NCBI GenBank assembly: GCA_963793785.1
Contig: CAWCBH010000003.1
Location: 1,240,001 to 1,304,000, forward strand
Length of the DNA: 64,000 nucleotides
Direction: 5' to 3'
Source of the DNA: CAWCBH01 sp963793785
GTDB taxonomy: Bacteria; Actinomycetota; Thermoleophilia; Solirubrobacterales; 70-9
The notes under the pieces were generated by a model. It was not told the DNA's origin. It searched no databases and saw only the letters and a program-made list of their open reading frames with translations. This document shows, in pieces, positions 40,562 through 49,144 of this stretch (position 1 is its first letter; each line of letters starts with the position of its first letter). Position numbers and translations under genes: made by a program.

Positions 40562-40900
40562 TCAGCTGATCTTGCCGCGGTCCGAGGTGAGCCGGCGGAG
40601 CGCGAAGCCGATCGAGGTCATCGCGAGTGCCACCGCCAGCAGTGCGATCAGGTCCAGGCCCGTGAACGGCAGGCCGCTGACGACCTCCTTCTGAAGGCCG
40701 GTCTCCTCCGGACCCCCCTCGACCTCGGCGCTGACCTGGGTCGCGGCGGGCTTGTACTGGGCCGAAGTCGGGCTTTTCTGAGCCTGCGCCGCCGCGGGAG
40801 CCAGGGCGATTCCGGCAGCGCAGAGCGCCGCCGTGAACAACCGCAGCCGCCGTGAGGTCGTCCCCCACGACTGATGGCCCATTTTGGGAAGGCTGGTCAT
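40562..40900 (-). CDS. Miniature LPFTG cell-wall-anchored protein (sortase substrate)
   Basis: 112 aa with a complete secretion and sorting layout: signal peptide (residues 17-40, cleavage expected after AQA), a mature region of only about 40 residues, then the sorting motif LPFTG at 77-81, a hydrophobic helix (82-101) and the basic tail LRRLTSDRGK. Cleavage would leave a peptide of about 40 residues on the wall. A sortase gene is 1 kb away. ATG 40900 has GGAGA 4 nt upstream. First gene of a minus-strand operon of three. Confidence 0.85.
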   Translation of the reverse strand: MTSLPKMGHQSWGTTSRRLRLFTAALCAAGIALAPAAAQAQKSPTSAQYKPAATQVSAEVEGGPEETGLQKEVVSGLPFTGLDLIALLAVALAMTSIGFALRRLTSDRGKIS

Positions 40901-41010
40901 CGAGTCTCCGGATCAGCGCACACGCGATCCAGGGCGCGCGGGCCCAAACAGTTTCGCAAAGGGCCGGGGACAGCGCAAGAAGATGGGCTCCCTGCACGTG
41001 CCCTTGCCGG

Positions 41011-42993
41011 CTAATTCGAGCGATCGGTGGAGCGGCTCCCGCGCAGTCGCTTCTCCAGGCCGGCGATCTCCGAGCCATCCGGGTTCAGCTCCCGCGCCCG
41101 GGCCAGCGACAGCCTCGCCGCGGCGGGGTTCGACCTCAGCAGCGCCCGGGCGAGGAAGTAATGGGAGGCGTAGTTGTCGGGAACCCGGTCCTCCGCCTCC
41201 CGCAGCGCCGACAGCTCCCGCGCACGATCCCCGACCCGGCCGGCGATGACGCCTTCGATCAGAAGCGGCCGATCGTCGAACGGGTTCAGCGATGCGGCCC
41301 GATCCAGGTCTGAGTAGGCGCTTTCGAGGTCGTCTCGCCAGCTCTCGACGGCCCGGTTCGAATAGCGCTCGGCTACGAACAGCGGCACCGCGACCAGCGC
41401 CAGCGCCACGGACGCCGCCAGAGCCACCGCGCGGATGCCTCTCGAGGCCGCCGGGACGCCGTCCGGCACCGCCCTCGCGACAGCGACTCCGAGCAGGTAA
41501 ATCGCCGGCGCGGTGACTCCGGGGTAGTTCCAGAGCCAGTCGTAGGAGGCCTGGACCAGCCACTGCGTTGCCGACGCCAAACCTGCGGCGGCAAGGGTCG
41601 CCGCCAGCGGCCCGCTGCCTCGAGCCCGCCAGGCCGCAACCGCTGCAGCGCCCAGAAACAGGGCCAGCAAGAGCAGGCCGGGGGCACCAAGCTCGGTAAG
41701 CATCAGCATCTCCAGGCTATGGGGGTCCTGCGGAGTCTCCGGGCTCTGCCGCTCACGGAGGTAGGAGAACGGGAACGAGCCCGCGCCCTGGCCCGCCAGC
41801 AGATGGTCACCACCCTCGTCGAGCGACACTCGCCAGAAGTCCTTGCGGTTGGAGCCGACGTTGGCGCCGAACCGCGCCCCCTGGCTGCTCAGATCGGGAT
41901 TCCCGATCACGCCGAACTCGGCCACCCGCTGGTCGAGGAACTCGACCGGTCCTCCGCGCCGTTCGACGAAGACCGCCCCCCCGACGACGACGGTGACGAT
42001 CGCGATCGCGGCGGCGACACGGGAGATCCACCGCACCCGCCTCGCCCCGAGGTTGAGCCTCGAGTAGACGCCCCGAAAGACGATCGCCGCGGCCAGTGCC
42101 GACAGCGCCGAGCTGATCGCGATCGCCCGAACCGCGTCGTTGAGGAGATCCATTGCGATTCTGTCCGGGCTCCCGTACTGGAACACGTCGAGGAGGGTCG
42201 AGAGAACCGGCAGAACCGGCAGCGCGGCCAGCGCCAGCACCGCTGCCGCCCGCAGCCGGTGCGGGGACATCACCAGGTAGACGAGCAATGCCAGCGCGGC
42301 GGCGGGCAGCGAGCCGCGGCTCTGCGCCAGGATGGCCAGCTCGATCAGCATCGTCGAGAATCCGATCGCCAGCGCCCGCACGGCCCAATTGGTCCGATCG
42401 GCGGTGGCGATTGCGAGCAAGGGCCAGGTGCAGATCAGAAAGAAGGCGGCGTTGGCGTTGCGATAGCCGATCGGGAAGGCGAGCGTCGCGTCGCCATGCA
42501 GGTAGGAGGTGGCGTCGGTGCCCGTCGCGAGGGCGACCGCGGTCGCCACTCCCACCCCGGCGCCGGCGATCCCCACGGGGGCCAGCGCGACGAGGCCCTG
42601 GCGGTCGAGCACCTGGCCGGCGCAGATGCCGAGCAGGAGCAACGCCGCGTACAGGAAGGCCTGCTCGGCATCGGCGAGCGCCGCCGCCGGGGCCGGCGAC
42701 CAGAGCATCGAGAGCAGCGTCCAGACGGCCAGGCCGAGGAGCGCCAAGACGGCGATCCGTGCGCTGCCCGTGACACGGACCCCCACCCGAGCTGCAAGGA
42801 GCAGGGCGGCGACCGCGAAGACCGTGATTGCCCCCGGATAGAAGACCGATCCGAAATAGGCCCCGTCCTTCCAGCCCCACCAGGCGAAGACGACGGTCAG
42901 CATCGCGACGATCGGCAGCGCCGAGGCTGCGGGCAGGGGCATCGGAGCGCCCGGCGACACCTCCTCGGTGGGGTGGCTCTCCGGGGAGGGCAT
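41011..42993 (-). CDS. O-antigen ligase/polymerase-like membrane protein with C-terminal TPR region
   Basis: 660 aa. About 12 hydrophobic helices span residues 20-510. The Wzy/WaaL-type outer loop contains GSNRKDFWRVSLDEGGDHLLAGQGAGSF (read as two parts, RKDFWRVSL and HLLAGQGAGSF), then RERQSPETPQDPHSLEMLML, typical of PF04932. The last 130 residues form TPR-like helices (LESAYSDLDRAASLNPFDDR, LREAEDRVPDNYASHYFLAR). It probably polymerises or ligates an extracellular polysaccharide. ATG 42993 is chosen for TACCGT 9 nt upstream, with no good ribosome site. Divergent from the Wzz-BY-kinase gene. Confidence 0.85.
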   Translation of the reverse strand: MPSPESHPTEEVSPGAPMPLPAASALPIVAMLTVVFAWWGWKDGAYFGSVFYPGAITVFAVAALLLAARVGVRVTGSARIAVLALLGLAVWTLLSMLWSPAPAAALADAEQAFLYAALLLLGICAGQVLDRQGLVALAPVGIAGAGVGVATAVALATGTDATSYLHGDATLAFPIGYRNANAAFFLICTWPLLAIATADRTNWAVRALAIGFSTMLIELAILAQSRGSLPAAALALLVYLVMSPHRLRAAAVLALAALPVLPVLSTLLDVFQYGSPDRIAMDLLNDAVRAIAISSALSALAAAIVFRGVYSRLNLGARRVRWISRVAAAIAIVTVVVGGAVFVERRGGPVEFLDQRVAEFGVIGNPDLSSQGARFGANVGSNRKDFWRVSLDEGGDHLLAGQGAGSFPFSYLRERQSPETPQDPHSLEMLMLTELGAPGLLLLALFLGAAAVAAWRARGSGPLAATLAAAGLASATQWLVQASYDWLWNYPGVTAPAIYLLGVAVARAVPDGVPAASRGIRAVALAASVALALVAVPLFVAERYSNRAVESWRDDLESAYSDLDRAASLNPFDDRPLLIEGVIAGRVGDRARELSALREAEDRVPDNYASHYFLARALLRSNPAAARLSLARARELNPDGSEIAGLEKRLRGSRSTDRSN

Positions 42994-43002
42994 CGGCCGG
43001 CC

Positions 43003-43008
43003 ACGGTA
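43003..43008 (-). promoter_or_regulatory. -10 box TACCGT of the O-antigen ligase-like gene
   Basis: TACCGT on the minus strand ends 9 nt before ATG 42993, in the 91-nt region shared with the divergent BY-kinase gene. Confidence 0.35.
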
Positions 43009-43084
43009 GCGGACGAAACGGCCGCGTCGGCTGTCACAATGCGCGCGCAGGACGAACGTCCCGCGCAACGAACGTCTCGTAGCG

Positions 43085-44677
43085 ATGGCACCCCCGCCGC
43101 CGAATCCAGCTGCCGATTGGCTTCAGCCTGCCGAAGAGCAGGAGGGGCTGAAGCGCTACGTCAGCACGATCCGCGAGCGCTGGCTGCTGGTGCTTATGAC
43201 GGTTCTGATCACGCTCGGGATCGCGATCGCCTACCTGGCCACGGCGACCAAGCAGTACGACGGCGAAGCCGATCTGCTGATCACCCCCGTATCCAGCGAC
43301 GACCCGACCCTCGGCAGCCTGGGACTGATCCAGGAGTCGGCCGATCCCACCCGCGATGTCGAGACCGCCTCGCAGCTGGTGACGAACATCGCCGTCGCCG
43401 AGCGCGTTAGGGAGGAGCTCGACTCCGGCCTCAGCGCCCAGGAGCTGCTCGGCAAGGTCGACGCCGAGCCGGTCGCGAACAGCAACATCGTCAACGTCAC
43501 CGCCCGCGACGACTCGGCGGAGGGGGCGCGCGAGCTCGCCAACGCCTTCGTCGACGCGGCGATCACCGATCGCACCGAGCGCCTGCAGGCCGAGATCGAC
43601 GAGCGCCTGCCGGCTCTCGAGGCTCAGCTCGAGGCGCAGCCCGAGGGCGCCGACACGAGCTTGATCGATGCCCAGATCGCCCAGTACGAGACCCTGCGGG
43701 CCGGGCCCGACCCGACGATCAACGTCCAGACCCGCGCCGCGCTGCCGAGCGGTGCGGCGACGCCGAAGCCCACGCTGACGATCATCGGGGCGCTGTTCGG
43801 GGGCCTGGTCCTCGGGATCGTCGCCGCCTTCGCTTCCCAAGTGCTCGACCCGCGGTTGCGCGACGAGGCCCAGCTGCGCCGCCTCTACCGGCTGCCGGTC
43901 CTGGCTCGGATCCCCAAGCAGCGGCGCTCGCGCTCGCGCAAGCCACTCGCTCCGCGCGAGGTCGCGCCGCCGATCTCGGAGGCCTACCGGACTCTGCGGG
44001 CGACCCTCTCCGGCGGCCTGCGGACCCCTTCACCCGGCCACGGACGGGTGATCCTGGTCACCGGATCCTCGGCGTCGGAGGGCAAGACGACCACGGCGCT
44101 GAACCTGGCTGCCTCGCTGGCGATTGCCGGCCACCGGACGATCCTGATCGAGTCCGACCTGCGCCGGCCGGTGCTCGGCGACCTGCTCGAGGCCGAGCCC
44201 GAGCACGGTGTCGTCAGCGTGATGATCGAGCAGGCCACCCTCGACGATGCGTTGATCACGACCGAGGCCTACGGGCCGAATCTTCAGTTGCTGCTGTCCA
44301 AGCCCGACTACAAGGGCGGCTGGATCGCCGACCTGTTCTCGATCCCGGCCGCCGACCAGATGATCGAGGACGCCCGCAGGCAGGCGGAGTTCGTGATCAT
44401 CGACTCGCCGCCCCTGAACGAGGTCGTCGACGCGCTCCCGTTTGCGACCGCGGCGAACGACGTGCTGATCGTGGTCCGGCTCTGGAACACCCGGGTCGAC
44501 AAGCTCAGCCACCTCGGCGAGCTGCTGGCCGAGAACGGCGTCCGTCCGGTCGGCTTCGCAGTCGTCGGCACGCGGCGTCCGAGCCGCAGCGAGTACCACT
44601 ACTACGTCGACCCCAAGAAGGGGTTCCGCGACCAGCCTCCCGAGCAGCTCAGCGTCGCCCGCCAGTCCGACGCCTGA
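43085..44677 (+). CDS. Wzz-domain polysaccharide co-polymerase with bacterial tyrosine kinase domain
   Basis: 530 aa. A Wzz N-terminal region with transmembrane helices at 33-53 and 231-251 encloses an extracytoplasmic segment. The cytoplasmic BY-kinase has Walker A GSSASEGKT (327-335), Walker A' IESDLRRP (355-362) and Walker B VIIDSPP (437-443). Tyr504, 506 and 507 near the C-terminus (EYHYY) form a short cluster that may be the autophosphorylation tail. It controls chain length and export of the exopolysaccharide made by this locus. Both halves are fused in one chain, as in Gram-negatives and many actinobacteria. Confidence 0.92.
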   Translation: MAPPPPNPAADWLQPAEEQEGLKRYVSTIRERWLLVLMTVLITLGIAIAYLATATKQYDGEADLLITPVSSDDPTLGSLGLIQESADPTRDVETASQLVTNIAVAERVREELDSGLSAQELLGKVDAEPVANSNIVNVTARDDSAEGARELANAFVDAAITDRTERLQAEIDERLPALEAQLEAQPEGADTSLIDAQIAQYETLRAGPDPTINVQTRAALPSGAATPKPTLTIIGALFGGLVLGIVAAFASQVLDPRLRDEAQLRRLYRLPVLARIPKQRRSRSRKPLAPREVAPPISEAYRTLRATLSGGLRTPSPGHGRVILVTGSSASEGKTTTALNLAASLAIAGHRTILIESDLRRPVLGDLLEAEPEHGVVSVMIEQATLDDALITTEAYGPNLQLLLSKPDYKGGWIADLFSIPAADQMIEDARRQAEFVIIDSPPLNEVVDALPFATAANDVLIVVRLWNTRVDKLSHLGELLAENGVRPVGFAVVGTRRPSRSEYHYYVDPKKGFRDQPPEQLSVARQSDA

Positions 44678-44690
44678 GCCGCGCCGAGCC

Positions 44691-46793
44691 CTAGGCCGGT
44701 CGCGAGCGCAGCCGCGCCCGCACGTGCACCCGGGCGGTGCTGGAACGGCGCAGCTTCGCGCGCGCCCCCGGCCTCAGCCGCGCTGTCACCCACGCCTTGC
44801 GGTGGGCACCGAGCCGAGCCGACGCCTTCGCGATCCGTGTCGAGCGAAACCCGAGCCGCCGTGCCGCCTTGCGGCTGACATCGGAGCGCAGCTCCACCCG
44901 GCAGCTGGCCGTGCAGCGGACCAGTGCGCGGACGCCCTGCCGGCGCAGCCGGCGGGCCGAGCTCGGCACCCGGACGCGCAGGACGCGGAGCTTGGGCCGG
45001 CGCGGGCCGGGGCTCGAAGCGGGCGCCGGCAGCGCCGCCGAGCCGGGAGCGATGGCAGCGGCGAGGCGGGCGCGCGCGGAGCTCAAGGCCGTCTGGCTGA
45101 CCGTGGACTTGTAGGCGGCCGAGGCTGTGGAGCCGAACATGCCCTGGAAGATCGCCGCCGCTTCGCCGGCGCGGTTCTGGCGGGCGAGGATGTGCAGGTA
45201 CTCGTAGTCCTCGCGGCCGTCGCGCAGCCGCTTCAGGCGGATCGACTCGATCGGGATGTCGTGCGCGCCCCCGATCGCGATGCTGCCGTTGGAGCCGCCG
45301 GGAGTCCCCGCGTAGAAGAGGTTCCCGTCGCCGTTGCCGCCCGAGGCGTATTGGTTCGTGGCCGCGGTCGAGAGCGACTGGGTGGTGTTGTAGTAGAGCT
45401 CGCCGCTCGCCTTGTAGGCAAATGCCATCCACCCCATCGCCCGGGCCTGCGAGGCGGGGGCGTCGATCGCGTAGCCGGGCCAGCCGTCGTAATCACGCGA
45501 TTCGACCGGTCCGCCGCTGCATCCGTGGCTGCGGCAGGACGCGTAGAGCCAGAGCTCATTGGCGGCGTCGCCGGCCAGGAAGCCGTCGTAAGCCGACCGC
45601 TGGCTACCGCCGCCGGGGTAGGCGATGTGGTTGATCAGCGTCGTCAGCACGTCGATCTGACCGGTCGCCCGCTGGGCCTCCGCCGTCTTGATCGACGCCG
45701 TCACCAGCTTGCGGACTCCCGGCCACTGCTGGTCGGCGAGCTGGGCGGTCTGCCGGCACTGCTCCCAGGCACTGGAGCGGCTCTCGGGCTCGTCGCAGTT
45801 GTAGAGGAAGAAGCGGTCGGCGAACCCGTTCTGCGACGCCACCCTGCGCCAGTCCTCGAGGCACCTGCTTCCCGAGGTCACGCAGCCGTTCCACCAGACT
45901 CCGATCGAGGTCAGGCGAGCGCCGGGCAGCAGAACGCGTGGATCGGTGCCCTGGAGCAGGGGCAGCGCATAGCGGGTGAAGTAGGAGCTGGTCGGCGCGC
46001 CTGCGTAAGGCCGTGCGATCGTGACCCGGTTGTTGAGTCCCGCGGCGGCGAACAGGGTCTGCAGCTGCCAGGCCTTCTCCTGGTTGCGCCCGCAGCTGGA
46101 GCTGCCGGTGAAGGCGCCGCAGATCTGGCTGGTGCTGACGAAGAAGGCGCTCTTCAGGGTCGAGGTCGACGGCAGCGAGAAGCCGAGCACGTTGAGGCTG
46201 ACCGAGACGGTGTTGAGCGTGCCGCCCGCGTCGCGAACCGCCAGCGATCCCCGGTAGACGCCCGGCCTTTGGCCAGCCGGGACCAGGATGTCGACCCAGA
46301 CCGCCACCTGGTCCCCGGCGGCAACGTCGATCGGGAAGGCGTTGCGGGTCTCGCCGTAGAGGCTGTCGCGCTTCGGTATCAGCGCGTCGGGCCAGAGACC
46401 GGTGTCGCCCTCGCCGTCGGAGCGCTGGGTGACGCGGTAATAGCCCTGGCGGTAGATCGTCGTCGAGGTGACGGGCAAGGTCGCTCCCCCGGGGCCGGTC
46501 AGGGGCGCTCCCTGATCCACGCTCAAACCCCGCAGGCGCTCGGGCCCTGCCTGGATCAGGAGCTGAAACGACTCCGCCTCGTTCTGGGCGGCGCTGATCG
46601 TCGCCTCGCCTGTGCCGCCCGCCGGGGCCACGCGATCAGGCCGCAGCGTCGCCAGCGAGTCATAGACGGTGACCTTGGCGGTGGCTGCTGTCGCGGAGGC
46701 CGGGGCGAGGGCGAAGGCCAACAGCGACGATAGGGCAACCGCGAGCGCGGTCCACCCGGCGGCATGAAGTCTTCTCGGTGCGGAGGCGGCCAT
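44691..46793 (-). CDS. Secreted DUF4091 (GH123-like) protein
   Basis: 700 aa. A signal peptide (residues 1-40, ending ASATA) is followed by an all-beta N-terminal domain and a TIM-barrel-like region with RFFLYNCDEPESRSSAWEQC, in which the DEP pair resembles the catalytic acid site of glycoside hydrolase 123/DUF4091 proteins. ESIRLKRLRDGREDYEYLHIL is the signature end of DUF4091. A basic, Arg/Ala-rich beta domain makes up the last 110 residues. Likely a secreted or wall-bound enzyme acting on the locus polysaccharide. It sits between the BY-kinase (convergent) and the methyltransferase (divergent). Confidence 0.82.
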   Translation of the reverse strand: MAASAPRRLHAAGWTALAVALSSLLAFALAPASATAATAKVTVYDSLATLRPDRVAPAGGTGEATISAAQNEAESFQLLIQAGPERLRGLSVDQGAPLTGPGGATLPVTSTTIYRQGYYRVTQRSDGEGDTGLWPDALIPKRDSLYGETRNAFPIDVAAGDQVAVWVDILVPAGQRPGVYRGSLAVRDAGGTLNTVSVSLNVLGFSLPSTSTLKSAFFVSTSQICGAFTGSSSCGRNQEKAWQLQTLFAAAGLNNRVTIARPYAGAPTSSYFTRYALPLLQGTDPRVLLPGARLTSIGVWWNGCVTSGSRCLEDWRRVASQNGFADRFFLYNCDEPESRSSAWEQCRQTAQLADQQWPGVRKLVTASIKTAEAQRATGQIDVLTTLINHIAYPGGGSQRSAYDGFLAGDAANELWLYASCRSHGCSGGPVESRDYDGWPGYAIDAPASQARAMGWMAFAYKASGELYYNTTQSLSTAATNQYASGGNGDGNLFYAGTPGGSNGSIAIGGAHDIPIESIRLKRLRDGREDYEYLHILARQNRAGEAAAIFQGMFGSTASAAYKSTVSQTALSSARARLAAAIAPGSAALPAPASSPGPRRPKLRVLRVRVPSSARRLRRQGVRALVRCTASCRVELRSDVSRKAARRLGFRSTRIAKASARLGAHRKAWVTARLRPGARAKLRRSSTARVHVRARLRSRPA

Positions 46794-46944
46794 GATGCTC
46801 CGCACCCATCGGAAGAGACCCTGGAGCGGTTGAGAAGTACCGGGCCAGCCGAACATGCGTCCAGCGGTGCCTGGCGCCCAGATTCACACCCCGGTTCTCG
46901 GCGCAGCCCCGCCCAGCTACCCTCCCGAACGAGGGCGCCTGACC

Positions 46945-47672
46945 GTGGACGATCAGCAACTAGAGCGCTACCTGTCGGTCATGCGCAGCCAGGGGCGCCG
47001 GGCGGGCAACCTGCGCTTCGAGATGGGCAAATGTTCGGCCGGGTCTCGCTTCGGAACAGCTCCGTTCTCGACATCGGCGCCGGCCGAGGGGATACGAGCC
47101 TCTATGCGGCCTCCGCCGGAGCGGCGCGGGTGGTCAGCCTGGAGCCGGAAGCGGCGGGGTCGCACACCGACATGCAAGCTGCATTCGAGGTGAGCCGCGA
47201 CCGACTTGGGCTGCACCAGGTGGTCCTGCGAGGGGAGACGTTTCAGGATTTCGACCCTGGAGACGACCGCTTCGACGTCATCGTCTCCAAGGCATCGATC
47301 AATCACCTCGACGAGGAGCGCTGTGTCCGGCTGCACAGCGATCCAGGAGCGCGGCAGGAGTATCGGCAGATCCTCGGCAAGCTGGCCGAGATTGCCAATC
47401 CGGGAGCCCACCTGATCGTCTGGGACTGTGCTCGGCGGAACCTCTTCGCGCAGCTCGGGGTCAGGAATCCGTTCTTTCCGGCAATCGAGTGGCACAAGCA
47501 CCAGCAACCCGCGCTATGGGCCGAGCTCCTGGAAGGGGTCGGCTTTCGCACTCCTGAAATCCGCTGGGAGACGTTCAACACCCTTCGAGCACCGGGACAG
47601 ACGCTGTTCGGCAACCGCGTGCTCGCCTACATGACTACGAGCGTGTTCTGTCTGACCATGCGCCGCGCCTAG
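46945..47672 (+). CDS. SAM-dependent methyltransferase, frameshifted
   Basis: From GTG 46945 the N-terminal part reads VDDQQLERYLSVMRSQGRRA then GNLRFEMGK. The SAM-binding domain continues in another frame, MFGRVSLRNSSVLDIGAGRG with TSLYAASAGAARVVSLEPE, then DRFDVIVSKASINHLDE and AHLIVWDCARRNLF. One missing A in the AAA run at 47029-47031 joins GMGK and MFGR. The restored protein has 242 aa. Class I methyltransferase; a sugar or lipid acceptor of the polysaccharide pathway is likely from context. Confidence 0.82.
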
Positions 47673-47703
47673 CGCTCTCGCCCGGTTCGTCGAAGCCGGC
47701 TGG

Positions 47704-47709
47704 CACAAT
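47704..47709 (+). promoter_or_regulatory. -10 box CACAAT, leaderless start of the 47716 gene
   Basis: CACAAT ends 6 nt before GTG 47716, with no ribosome binding site. It would start the transcript of the ligase-flippase-glycosyltransferase run. Confidence 0.4.
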
Positions 47710-47715
47710 GGCGCC

Positions 47716-49095
47716 GTGACGATCCGGGCCCCCCGGGGCGAAATCTGGCTGCTCGGCGCGTGCGGGGCGCTCGCGGCGATGATGGGGTTGCTGGCCGGGA
47801 TCGACGGTCGATTGGCGATCGCCTTCGCCCTCGCCATCGCCTTCGCCCTCGCCGCGCTGGCCGACCTCACCCTCGGCCTGGCGCTGTTCACGTTCCTGGG
47901 CTTCGTGGTCGTCGTGCCCAACTTCGCCGGCGAGACGATCAGCATCATCAAGCTGGCAGCGTTGCCGCTGCTGTTCTCCTGGTTCGCAATCGTCACCCGC
48001 AAGGGCGACTCGCAGCGCAACTTCATCGCCGTCCACCCTGCAATCTCGCTGGCGATGGGGTTGTTCCTCGCTTGGGCGACGGTCAGCTACGTCTGGGCGG
48101 AAAACGGCAACGACGTGCTCTTCTCGGTCTTTCGCTACGGCCTGGCGGTGATCCTGGTCCTGATCGTCTACACGGCGGTACAGCGAGAGCGCGACGTGGT
48201 CCTGGTCACCGGCGCGATCGTGCTCGGAGCGGTCTGCGCCGCGGCCTACGGCTTCCTCAACCCGGCGCCCACGGAGTACGGCCAGTTCGACCGCCTCAGC
48301 GGCACTCTGGGCAATCCCAACGAGCTGGCCAAGGCCCTCGTCCTCGGGGTCGGGCTGAGCGGCGGCCTGGTCGCGATCGCGAAGACGCCGTTGACCCGCG
48401 GGGCGGCAGCCGGCGCCGGGGTCCTCTGCCTGGTGGCGTTGCTGGAAACGGGCTCACGGGGAGGTCTGATCGCCCTGGGGGCGATGCTGGTCGCGGTCGT
48501 GGTCCTGGCCCGGGGCCGGCGCCTGGCATTGACGCTGGTCACGCTGACCGTCCTGCTGGGAGGTATCGCCTACTTCGTGATGGCGGCTCCCGAAAAGAGC
48601 AGGGAACGGATCCTCAACCCGGGCAGCGGAACCGGCCGGGTCGACATCTGGACGGTCGGACTGAGGATGGTGAATGCGAACCCGGTCGAGGGGGTTGGGG
48701 CGGGCAACTTCGAGGTTGCTTCGATCCACTACCTGCTCGAGCCCGGCGCATTGCCCAGCAGCGAGTACATCGCCGACTCGCCCGAAGGCGCGCACAACAT
48801 GTACCTGCACGTTCTCGCCGAGCTCGGGATCCCGGGCGCGATCTTGTTCCTGTTCATCATCATCTTCTGCCTCGGTTGTGTCCTGGCGGCGCTTTCGCGG
48901 TTTCGCGCCCTCGGAGAACGCCGGCTTCAGGCGTTGGCCACCGCGATCGCGGTTTCGCTGATCGGCCTGCTCGCCGCCGATCTCTTCGCATCCGAGCAGT
49001 ACGCGCGAGAGCTCTGGCTTCTGCTCGGGTTCGGGCCGGCGCTCTTGGCGATCGCCAAGCGAATGGAAACGGATCCTGCCGCAGCCCCGGTCTGA
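47716..49095 (+). CDS. O-antigen ligase/polymerase (PF04932-type)
   Basis: 459 aa with about 11 hydrophobic helices. The Wzy/WaaL signature is seen in LSGTLGNPNELAKALVLG, LLETGSRGGLIALGAMLVAV and the large outer loop GRVDIWTVGLRMVNANPVEG followed by DSPEGAHNMYLHVLAELGIPG, whose His is the usual conserved residue. GTG 47716 follows the CACAAT box. Second such gene in the locus besides 41011-42993, so one may polymerise and the other ligate. The downstream flippase overlaps or nearly abuts it. Confidence 0.9.
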   Translation: MTIRAPRGEIWLLGACGALAAMMGLLAGIDGRLAIAFALAIAFALAALADLTLGLALFTFLGFVVVVPNFAGETISIIKLAALPLLFSWFAIVTRKGDSQRNFIAVHPAISLAMGLFLAWATVSYVWAENGNDVLFSVFRYGLAVILVLIVYTAVQRERDVVLVTGAIVLGAVCAAAYGFLNPAPTEYGQFDRLSGTLGNPNELAKALVLGVGLSGGLVAIAKTPLTRGAAAGAGVLCLVALLETGSRGGLIALGAMLVAVVVLARGRRLALTLVTLTVLLGGIAYFVMAAPEKSRERILNPGSGTGRVDIWTVGLRMVNANPVEGVGAGNFEVASIHYLLEPGALPSSEYIADSPEGAHNMYLHVLAELGIPGAILFLFIIIFCLGCVLAALSRFRALGERRLQALATAIAVSLIGLLAADLFASEQYARELWLLLGFGPALLAIAKRMETDPAAAPV

Positions 49096-49144
49096 CGACC
49101 TCCCGGCGGGACATGGCCCGCTGCGGAACACGCTGTTCTCGTTC

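Noticed and set aside
41719..43410. A 563-codon plus-strand frame over the O-antigen ligase-like gene
   Set aside because: Highly Arg/Asp/Gly-biased and antisense to a gene with clear transmembrane pattern and TPR motifs.
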